Shown here: positions 26,189 through 37,500 of the stretch, piece after piece | Position numbering within the stretch: position 1 is the first letter of the stretch | How the letters are laid out: every line of letters begins with the position of its first letter | Assembly: GCA_964247055.1 (NCBI GenBank) | Contig: OZ176050.1 | Coordinates: forward strand, 3,038,001-3,102,000 | DNA length: 64,000 nucleotides | Direction: 5' to 3' | DNA from: Paragordius varius | Taxonomy: Eukaryota > Nematomorpha | Position numbers and translations under genes: made by a program | The notes under the pieces: model-generated | Database searches by the model: none | What the model saw: only the letters and a program-made list of their open reading frames with translations | What the model was told of the DNA's origin: nothing

Positions 26189-27915
26189 ATTTAGAGTATA
26201 ATCTCAAAATACCCCCTATAAATATAGCAACATATTAAAGTTTATAAAACGCCCAATGTAGTTACAATAAAAATACTTAAAAAAGCGCTTTTGGTAATAT
26301 CAACGTAAAAACTTTCTCATCTGTAAGTAATGCTTGACAGACGTACCAGATTAGGGCCTAAAATCAGATGAAAAGAAACAATAAATTAATCAATTAAATA
26401 TTATGCAGGGCATACACATATCACTCTACTAAATGAAAATATCTTATTCAAAAAGAGCCACAAATATTTTGACCAAAGTTATGTGATAATTGTTAAATTT
26501 TTACAAAATTTAAAAAACACTGACTGTGAAAAATTTAAAAATTTGGGGATGGTTGGTATTTTAACAGTTTTACGTTTCTTTTACTATTATTATACATGTA
26601 TGATAATAATTTATGTTTTAATTCATATTTAAATTTATACTATTATATCAGCATTTTGAGGGCTGTTCGTTATTTGAATGTACACTTTTGTGGTGTTTAA
26701 CCCGTAAAAATTTAGGCATTAAAGGAAAACATTTACAATCATACTGATTTCAATTTTCTGGGAAATATTTATCACGTGTCATAGTATCATGCGTTTATTT
26801 GACACCATTTGAACAAAGTAAATGTAAAGTAGCTTGATTTGTATAGAAATCTATTAAAATGCGGCTTTTCGAATTCTAATCACTGTTTTCAGCCACCAAA
26901 GCTATAAAAAATTATTCCAATCAAGATTGGTAGACCACAAAAAAGTAATTACGACCACACCTATTTCATTGTCAGTCATATATATCACCAATCCTTAAAG
27001 TTTTAGATCTTGTTACCTTAATAATTTTTTATCAACATGCTAATTTATACTATCTTAACTTGTTTCAAAACCTGTAGAAATTTTAATTTTTTTATGATTT
27101 TTCGGCGTTTTTAACTAATTAACTATGTGCGTCTGTGAGCTAAATTAAGACCTCTTGCTATGATAATGAAATCAGATTTTTTATTTTTTTCAAAGTTGTT
27201 AATTCGAACATTGCGCTTAAGGCACCTGGGAAACCCAGTGGAATGTTATCTCTAAATTTTATTAATTCGAAATTTAAAAGTGGCCAATTTTTGCATAAGT
27301 TTATTTTCCTAGCAAAATTGGCCATAATTAATATGGAATAACTTGCTGAAGAACGAAAACAGCCTATATTTTTTATGTTGCTATTTTCTGCATATCACAT
27401 ATTCGATTAACGATTAAGAAAAAACATTGTAAATTCGATTTCACAAAAGACTAGCCATGGCATTTTATCAAAGAGCTTTTTAAAAAAACAAATTTATATT
27501 AACTTTGCATGCCCATCATTTCCATTTTCAACCTGCATAACCCAAAAGGATTATTCCTTTTCTTGTTAAAAATGTTTAGACTTTACTTATATATATATAT
27601 TATAAATTAAATGTCTTTTTATCCAATACTTTTTTAAATATAAAGCGCTCTTCGGAAAGATAGTGTTAAATTATTATTAAATTTTAATTTTGCGTATTGG
27701 CCTAGTAAGAGTGTGGGTTAATCCATCAGAATTCAATACAAACAACTAGACAATTTTATTAATATTAATCCTGCACGGTTTAGTTTATTTTATTAAAGCA
27801 ATATGCTTTAAAGGGAGATAGAAATTGATTTTATTAAAATTATTGATAAACAATAGGGTAGTCAAAATTACTAAGTGCTAAGTAGTTCCCATGGATTTAG
27901 AGGGATTTGGAGAAT
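26189..27915. other. Gene-poor AT-rich region
   Basis: No exon, RNA gene or mobile-element end is recognised. Confidence 0.4.
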
Positions 27916-27921
27916 TCAAAC

Positions 27922-28078
27922 CAAAAATAAAATTAGAAACAAATTAAAGGTAAAGTGAAAAATAGATTTGTCACCGATATGGAAAAAATATTCCAACAAA
28001 AAATAAAATTAGAAACAAATTGAAGTTAAAGTGCAAAATATCAAGAATTGTCACCGATATGGAAAAAATATTCCAACA
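27922..28078 (+). repeat. Two-copy tandem duplication, about 78 bp unit
   Basis: The block from AAAAATAAAATTAGAAAC to ATATTCCAAC occurs twice in a row with about 90% identity, at 27922-27999 and 28000-28078. It is non-coding. Confidence 0.75.
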
Positions 28079-28647
28079 ATTACAGATACTGTTTTTTATA
28101 ATATTGCATTTTCGTCTTTGTTTTTTTGGAGCATGTTGGACACTTCTGGTTTATGGGCTAAATTATCATATATAATATTAAATATTTGTACATATTCGTT
28201 TAAATACTCATTGACACTTTTTTAAAAAATAAAATATGGGATAAATTTTTAAAAGGTTAGAAAATATAATAAAAAATTAACCATAGACAAATATATCCAA
28301 AATTTAATATGAGTTATATTAGCTCATTAATTCATATTTATTTTTAGGGTGAAAAAGGGGAATTCGAAACTAAATCAGGTTTTGATATGTTAAACAATAT
28401 ATTAGGGTGTATCTTAGGTATATATGGATATTAATATAAATATATGTCTATCAATTTTTAAATTTTCAGTTTATATCGATATCGCCTTCATAATGTTGAA
28501 TGAGAAGCAATTCTAAACTACATTGTGTACCAGAGTTCAACCATTAACCCATCATCACTGTTAATTGGCCCTGAGCAATGTTAAAGCGTTGACAAGTCCT
28601 GATACATAGGTCCTTACCATTTAATAAAAAGGAATGAATATATATAC

Positions 28648-29236
28648 CATTTGCACTTCAAGAGGGTCCTTGAACACTTCAAGTTGGTCCTTGAACATTT
28701 CAAGTTGGTCCTTGAACATTTCAAATTGGTCCTTGAACACTTCAAGTTGGTCCTTTGATTTTTTTGTTTTGTTTTTAACTTTTACCAATCAAATCGTAAA
28801 TAATTATCTATATTATTGTTTTTAACCTATATTTCTATTATTTAACATAAATTTAAATCGATATAACTTTTAATCTTTGAGAAACCGTATATCTTTATTA
28901 GTTCTTAAAATAATTTTGGATATTTATAAGATTTTAACACGAAATAAAAATGTATATAAGTTTTCTGGGTAATTAATTACAATTTTTAATTATAAACATT
29001 TAAAAGTTAATATTATTGTTGAATTGAAAAAAATAGTTTGAAACAAAGTGGTTTTTCAATAAAATTTTTTATTTTTAAATGAATAAATATATTATAAATA
29101 AAGAAAATTAGGTTAATAAATAATAAAATAAAAAAATAAATGCAAAATTGGTAAATTAAATCTTAAAAATTTTAAGGACCAACTTGAAGTGTTCAAGGAC
29201 CAACTTGAACTGTTTAAGGACACTCTTGAAGTGCAA

Positions 29237-29239
<3 letters not shown>
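28648..29239. mobile_element. Element with 21-bp iterated terminal inverted repeats (member B)
   Basis: The left end, CATTTGCACTTCAAGAG, runs into tandem 21-bp units of the form CACTTCAAGTTGGTCCTTGAA (about five, 28653-28753). The right end, 29174-29239, is the inverted counterpart with three units and the same outer bases, giving terminal inverted repeats of about 65 bp. Each unit is itself an inverted repeat, TTCAAG-6 nt-CTTGAA. Flanks are TA-rich, consistent with insertion at TA. The 420-bp interior is AT-rich and non-coding. Sixteen of 21 unit positions match member A. Confidence 0.75.

Positions 29240-29294
<55 letters not shown>
29238..29294. repeat. (TA)n microsatellite
   Basis: About 28 TA dinucleotides at the right edge of the iterated-termini element; it may be its expanded target site. 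Confidence 0.85.
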
Positions 29295-29297
<3 letters not shown>

Positions 29298-29396
29298 TCT
29301 TTTGAATTATGCACAGATTGGTATTTCAGAGAAACAAAATTTATTAAGCGACTTCCTAATATTACAAATTTTAATTTATTTATACTTAGATAAGAG

Positions 29397-29541
29397 AATA
29401 TAAGTTATATGTATTCACGATATCCTTCTTCCCGCATTTGCAATGCCTATGATGACAGTTGTGGTTATCGAAGCCCTTTATGTCAAAAACTGCATGTATT
29501 ATGTCCTTTCGGTCACACCAGTACAGTAACCCTAACTTCGG
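29397..29541 (+). CDS. Orphan Cys-rich exon candidate
   Basis: A 145-bp segment with clearly higher GC than its surroundings is open in one plus-strand frame. It is bounded by an AG (GATAAGAG) upstream and a GT donor (CGGGTAAAT) downstream, with a stop just before the acceptor. The 48 residues include RYPSSRICNAYDDSCGYR and LCQKLHVLCPFGHTS, with four cysteines spaced as in a small extracellular module. I do not recognise the family. It lies 2 kb upstream of the first supported PDE10 exon but nothing ties it to that gene. It could be a lone exon of a gene whose other exons I missed, or a relic. Confidence 0.35.
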
Positions 29542-31594
29542 GTAAATTATTATATAATATTTCAATTTGTAAAATATTTTAGCTTTAATGTAGTGTATCA
29601 TTTACCGATTTTGAGATGGATTTAAATTAATATTTTTACACTATAAATAATGTATTTTAATGTTATATTTAAAAACATATTGCAATAAATAGACTAAAAT
29701 TTCATATTTATGTATGATTATATATTGAAAATAATGCATCATACCTTTGCTCATATGTATAATCTATGAAAAATTTTGATACCGTCCAACATTTACCAAA
29801 AAAATTATGAAAAAAATTACAATCGAAAATTTAGGATTAATTGAAAGTTATATTATCCAAAATTGAGCTCAAAATAAAAAAACCAAATTTATCAAAGCAG
29901 CCGCGAAGATTTTTGTGTTGGACACCCCCTGATTTAACGAAAATTGTCGGTCAAAAGTTTGAGCAAAAACTTTTTTCAAATTTAAGAATATTTTTTGTAT
30001 AATAAGGCCATAGGATGCACAGTTTTAAATTTTGTCCAAGATCATACTTAAAAATCACTTTTATTTGAAATCGTCCTGGGGAATACCCCAATAACTATAG
30101 AAATTGATTATCGATAGAAAGATATGGATTACATAATCTAGACATTGAAATATTTATTTGTTGAGAAACCAATTATGGCATTTTTAAATTTTGTAATATT
30201 TTAATGAAGCCAAAATTTTAAAAATAGCGAATAATTAAATTAAATATTTAACTGAAAAACATATATATTAATGTATTTGAGTTATCATATTTTGTGATAA
30301 ATTTTTTAGTATTTAAATAATAATTTTTCTTTTAAAACAAATCAATTTTTAATTTTATCAGGTCTTAAACATAAAATTAGTTGAAAGTTGATTTTTAGAT
30401 ACTTTATTAAATAAAATTTTAATCACAACCCATTTAAAGTGCCAGCAATATATTTATAAGGCTTCCTACTGTTAACTTGTCATTTTCCGATATTTACACA
30501 ACACATGTAGTTAATAATGATTATTATAATTAATAAATATTATATTAATTAATTGGAAAACATAGCAGGTAAAACATATTTTTCCGTTTTTTTTGTTTTA
30601 TCTTTACCGATACAAAATTTATATACTGAATTTCCCTCCACAAAATCATTTTTTCAATGTAAAATTATTCGAATTCCTTAAAAACGCGGATCCTTATGAG
30701 AGGTATTTTTAGTTAGTTAGTCGATTAAACAAATATTAATTGACAGAATTTTAATACACAATAAATTTTCAAAATACAAATGTATTAAATTAGATACCGT
30801 TTAGTATGAATTAGTCAACAAAAATATAAGTTATAACCTAATTGTTATGCCTACATTTTTTGACAAAATATATTAAATGAAAATTTTTAACTTTAAAAAT
30901 CTGTTCTCCTAATTAAATTATAGATAATTTTAAACTCCCATCTATTAAAAATTTTATCGCTTTTTCAAAAAATGCTAATGTCTTTACAAGGTCATTTTGA
31001 ATTAAAAAAACTGTTTTATACTTAAAAGTCAATCATATCCACAATCATTTAAAGAAAAGATCATTTAGATTATTTTGCCTGCAAATTATTCAAACACACT
31101 AATTGTGAATCCTTAAGAAGTGGTTTAGATACTAATGTTAAAATATTTTATTTATCATTACATAACAATATATACGTATAGGTTATATAGGTAAAAACTG
31201 GATAATTTACCTAAAATCGATATTTTTTTATGATTTATAGATAGTATACTTAGGAATAAAAAACGAAATTGATTTATATATGTTACAAAAAGCTGTTCAT
31301 TACCTAAAGATTAATAATAAGCTCTTCTTTTCCTTACCTATACTTCCAGAAATTTCATTGTGTGCACAATTATTGGATGATATGTAAGAATAATGAATAA
31401 AACGCGATACAATAGGCAGCCTTTATATCATTGTAAGGTTTTGTGTATGGATATCGAAATGAAATTTAATGATTTCCTAGTATATCATTTTTAAAAATTT
31501 ATATCCTTTTTGCTTTAATCGAAATATATTATCCTTCCTTAGCGATGATATTGGAATTTTCTGGGCTTTTCATTATTTATTGACTATTTTTGAG
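29542..31594. other. Region upstream of the PDE10 gene
   Basis: It contains a hAT-MITE right end at about 29894-29931 (GCAGCCGCGAAG, then GTTGGACACCCCCTG). The 5' exon(s) of the PDE10 gene should lie here but none can be assigned with confidence; an ATG at 31448 opens a short frame whose donor phase does not fit. Confidence 0.4.
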
Positions 31595-34500
31595 ACAACG
31601 AATTTTACAAACACAACAGCATTCTGGAGTCGTTTTTAGATTTAAAATCTGCCCTGGAGTCGGCAGAAAAGAAATATCATAGGGATAAGAAAAAAAGTTT
31701 ATCGACAAACTCGTTATATTCACCCGATGATATAATTAATCGTATAACTTGTGATCCGTTGGATACGGCTACTCATTCCTCCACTAATTTGCATGAAATG
31801 TTAAATTCGAAAGATTTTTCGCAAGGTTTTTATCAAAAATTTTGATACCAATGTATAATAAATATCAATCAATATAACTTTTATAGAACAATGCGTTACG
31901 GTTGAAACATTTTTGGATCAAAATCCGTCGTTTCTACGCGCCTACGTCCTAAATCACATTGATCTCAAAACACTGAGAGAATGGGAATTGGTTATGATGT
32001 CAACCAGCTCACCATATGTTACCAAAACTCCAAAATCTCCTACTGATAGTCAGGCCCTTGATAAAACATATCCAACAGATTCTCAACAAATTTCTACAAC
32101 AGAACTTATGTCCCATCAACCGACCATTAGCCCAGGGGGAAGTTTCAAAGATAAATACCAGCATCATATGTTAAGAGCTAAAAGTATGAATGTTACCATG
32201 GACCATACACATTACAACAATAACGTCATTAATAAAGGTTCTTTTCCACAATAAACTTGTTTTTTATGGAATAAAATGTTTAATTTACAAGTCAAACCAG
32301 GGGTGTTCAAATTGCGGCCTGTGGGCAGCATGGAACCTCCAAAAAATTTTATTGACCGCGAAAAAATTTAAAAAAAAATATGCCCAATATTTTGATTTAG
32401 GAAATATCAATATAAAATTATTATTTACCTTAAAATACTATTTTTCAAAACATATTTATTCACATTTTATCTATCTCGTTTATACACCATTAATTCATAG
32501 ATAAAGGGTTATATGGCCTTTTATTATGATTATTTTTTTTAATGGGGCTTGCCGTTTTTTTCGAGGTGAAAATGCGGCCCGCAAAACCATTTGTGTTGGA
32601 CATCCCTGGGATAACATATTTAAATTACATGTATTTTCGATAATTTAATTTTACAAGATATATTTTTACCGATGAATGTATTGAGCTGCGCAATAATTTT
32701 TTTATAATTAAATTTGTCAAATATCAAAAGCAATTGGAAGCATTTTTAGAATTAAGATTTATTCTTTTGTTAATATTTGATTATTGCCGCTAACATTTGA
32801 TATATATTATGGAAAAGACAATTACCTTTTAAGTTAAATAACACCTGTAACGTGAAAAAAAAGTTTAATTTATTTTAGTGAATTTTCATCGTGTATACAT
32901 TGAAATCAAAAATTTTATATTGGACATATAAACAATGTATATAAAATTTTGACTACCAGTTGCAAAATCGTAATATAAATAATAGGCAATTATTTCCTGA
33001 GCTTTATCGATACAGCTCATAAATATCTTCATGATCACACATTGTATATAATTATAAGATATATTTAGACATTTTTATTGTTTAATATTATCATGCAATT
33101 TAACAAAATAACCATTGACTCGATATTCTGTGTAGAATTGAAGACGGCTCATCATGGTTTACGGAAAAATTTATTATATCGAGATACGGAACCGCGGGTA
33201 AATATTTTCATTTTATTTTCAAAAAAAAATTTTAACGACAAACGAATTGACATAAAAATATCATGCATTTTTATGAACTTAATATTTTCTGTATTAAAAA
33301 AATTTATTACACCTATGTATCAAGTCTTTTAACATTGTCGTTTTGCTCGTTTTGGTACAATTTTATATTCATAAATGGAGGGATATTATATGTTTGCGAA
33401 AACAAATTAAGACAATTAGAATTAATTTTAAATAAGTAAAAATTTTAAACGAACCCATGTCGTGCGCCGGCGTAAGTTAAACGATAACCTCTATTAGCGA
33501 ATCGGTTTGATAAAATAATTCGGTATGTAGTTTAATATTTGATCCATTTAATTATGGTAAGTTAAACTATTGCAGATAAAACACCTCGAAGATTTGATAA
33601 CTACAATGCCCTAATTATGAGTATTATTAAGTATCAAATAAAATCTTATAAAATTGTTATATATTTTAATAATTTGCAAAGTGAATAAAGCATTTCGGAT
33701 GGCTTACATTTTAAGAAATTAAAAAGATTAAATTTTAGTAAATGATAACAAAAATAAGTTTAAATCTTTTTATGACTGAATTTGCCCAACTTTAGTTAGC
33801 TTTACTCCTTTGTGACGGTCTTTTCATCCTTTATTTCTTCCTATCATAGACCAAGCCTAGCGGTTAAAAAGACGTTAAGATATAATAAGCTTAATTCTGT
33901 TGCAGCTTTTCGGAACATTTAATTTTATGCTTTTTTGGTCCCGCCTCAAGGTCCTATTAAATAATCATAAATTTCAATTACATTCCCTAAAATTTGGGTT
34001 TTGATAATATAATAATATGCAGGAGTGGGAATGCCCATGATTTATAACTCTTAGCTGTTTATTTAGCAGTAATTATTTAATTGGACGATGATATTTAATT
34101 GTGTAAAATAATATCGAAGTCAGGAAATTCAAATTTTTTTGATAATACTGACAATATAGGAGATTGAAGACGTGTAAAAATATTATCAATTAAATTATTT
34201 AAACATTATATAAATTGTTGCTTATTATATAAATTTTCTAGATATGTTCTTTGATAGGTATTTATAAATAATATGGATAAGTTGCAAACGGTCATCAAAG
34301 AAGTGGATGCTAATGATGTTAACGTACTACTCTACCAACTAATTAGTTCCATATCCAGGGGTATTTTTCTAAAATCATTTCTCAGATTCTATAAAAATAA
34401 AAGATTTAATACTAATTTATGTATAAATTTTTAATCTTATAGTTATTGATGCCAGTTTAGCCAATCTTTACATAGTATTACCTGGTGGTGATGTAAGTCC

Positions 34501-37500
34501 AAATCAATTTGAAGATTTAATTAATTTTTTAATAAAAAAAATTTTAAAATATTAACGAATGACCATATATTTTTTGTTGTATAGAGATTGGAACATAAAT
34601 TTAGTCATGGAAACTTTCACAAGTAATATTTCCTTTTATATATAACCTTATATTGATCAAATGGTAAATGAATTTAATCCCTTAATCTAATAGGGTAAAG
34701 ATACCAATCCAAAATATTGCGGAAAAGAAAACGGCGGCAGCTTATTCTGCTTTTACGAAACAAACTATTTTAATTGCCAAATACTCTCCTATGGTAAGAT
34801 TTATAGGTTATATTATTGAATTTATATTTATTTTATGGAACCAAATACTAACATTTTGGTTTCAGATTGGTTGTAGTCACCAAAAATTTTTTAGACCATT
34901 TCAGTTTTTTGAATTGCTTTTTAAGACAAAAAGAAATTTTTAGGGAATATTATTATCAATTATCTACAAAATAAATTTGGGTAGATTGATGATCGGTTCC
35001 CTCAAGGCGCCAATGATGAATTGTATGAGAGGGATATAAGTTCTGTGCTTGTACAACCTATCATTTCCCAACACGAAGAAGTCTTAGGTATTTTATTGAT
35101 CCAAATAAAATAAGCGAAATATTTTTATAAGCCTCATCCATAGACATTTTATATAATAATTATATAGTTTAACTTTAATTATTGGTTTAAGGGGTTTCTA
35201 ACACGAGTCGAGATATTGTCCCCGAAAATAAAAAATTAAAACAAATCTCACATTTTAAAAAATATACTCAGAAAATCTTAGCAAAATTGATATATCTTAA
35301 GGAAATTTGTAATAAGTCTTTGCGATTGGCAGTGATATGGTGAAATAAATAGTTTTGCCATTTTGTCAGTCCTATTGTATGTCAATAAAATATAATTAAA
35401 GCCCCCCTCTATATCTATCGGGCCCGTAAAATGATATTGAACATCCCTGGTTTAAAGATCATTTAAAATAGTTAATAGTAAAGTCTTGTTCTAGTCTAAA
35501 TTGTAATATAAATTTTTTTATTCACCAATTTAGGGCCATCTCCTATGACTAATACTTATTCTATTTACCGTATTTATTTAATATTTATGAATTGTTATTA
35601 GGCGTTATGGAATTCCTCAAATTCTCACAAAACATTCAACCCTTCATTGATTATGACATTGAAGTATAAATTATAATTCTTGATTACGAAGTTTTGATGT
35701 TTTACAATGTTGCAATTCATAAATTTTTGCCTATTTTTTTAGATCGTCGGTACTACCATTCTGTTTGGTATCATATCCTTGCATTATTTGCAGGTAATTT
35801 TTTTCAAAATTTTAATTTTAAATTTTACTTTTTTTTCATTTATTTTAGACATTTAAATTATATATTAAATTATTGATTTTTATTTTTGTCAAAAAAAAAT
35901 TAAATACAGATCAATAAAACGCTCCTTCAACAGAAACGACTGAATGAATTTCTACTCAAGGTCACAAGGTAGTTTAAATTTTATTTTTATTATTCTCCTT
36001 TTTTTCAAAAAACAATTATGGCAATTAAATATCAAATTAAATTTGATTTTTTATATATTTCTATTATTTTGTAATTAAATTTGTTTTTAGCTCCATTTTT
36101 CAGGATATGGAAAGTATTGCAACACTCATCTTCAAAATAATGGTAAATATTTGATATCAGAAAATAAAGATTATTTAACTTTTATAAACTAAGTTTTCTA
36201 CTAAAATGGTAGTTTTTATATTATATAATTAAAAATATAAAAAAAACGTTAACTGAAAAAATATGGCCACTAAATGTCATTTTTTAAATTTAGTTTTCAT
36301 TACTTGTCGCCTTAGAGTGTTGAGACATTTCTTATATGGATGTATTTTTATTATATGCCATATTTCACCTCAATAAACCAGAAAAATTTTTTTATAATGA
36401 TATAAAAATTTCAAAAAAATATAATTTTTTAAGAAATTCGGTCGAAAATTGGTTAATGCAGACAGGGCATCTCTCTTCCTATTAGATCGACAAAATCAAG
36501 AATTATATGCCAGTATATTTGATGTTGGCAGTTCCCACAGCGAAACTGAAGTAGTCCCCATAGAAAAAGAAAAAATAAAGTTAAATATATATATAAATAA
36601 ATAATTTTTTCTAAAAAATATTTCTTTCAAAGTGTTTTTATATGCTATCATTTATATTTTATTAAACAGATTTCCAATTGGCACCGGGATAGCTGGTAGT
36701 GTGGCTTCCACTGGTCAAATAGAAAATATAAAGAATGCATATGCTGATGAAAGATTTAATCGGTTAATAAAATTTTAGCTTTAATTAGCCGTACCCAACT
36801 ATTTTAAGATTTAGTAGTATTGCAGCAATGTTTTATAAATAATTATAAAAAAATAAAATGAGCAAGATATATAGTTTATTCTGTTTTTCTCCAGGGATAA
36901 AAACAAAAACGTACAAGCAAAACCACGGTCACCCTAGGATCTGAAAAAAAATCATTTTTTCATTTTTAAAACATGTTAACCTCTTTTATGGTTTTTTATT
37001 TTATTTAAATCACTAAATTTAAGATTTTTTAATTAGGAGCCTAAAAAATTTGGCATAAATTTTAAGCTAGTGAATCAATACTAACTCTAAATATTTAAAA
37101 TAATATAGGCGTCAATTTATGAAAATAAAATTAAAATCAAATTAATTTTTTGGTAAAAATATTTCCGGATCTGGTAATACCACAATAATTTTATTGTAAA
37201 ATAATCGGTTTCTAGACCCTAAAAATTTCTTTTTAAATTCTAATCCTTGTTTCACCCATGGATTTTAATTAAGTTACCTATTATTTTTATTGTAATCGAT
37301 GTTTTTAAATTATAGAAATGTAGATATTATGACAGGGTATCACACAAAAACCATCCTATGCATGCCAATATACATCCGAAAAGAGTATCTATTTATTTTA
37401 TTAAAATTTTTTTAATTAAAGAAATAATTTTTTTTTGATTTAGAGTAAAAATTTAAATTATACGGACAAAACGTAAAAATATAAAGACAATTTTTTTTAA

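Noticed and set aside
28634-28825. Open frame encoding a repeated SLNTSSWS peptide
   Set aside because: The repetition comes from the 21-bp terminal iterons of a mobile element. The frame is a by-product and appears on no matching host gene.
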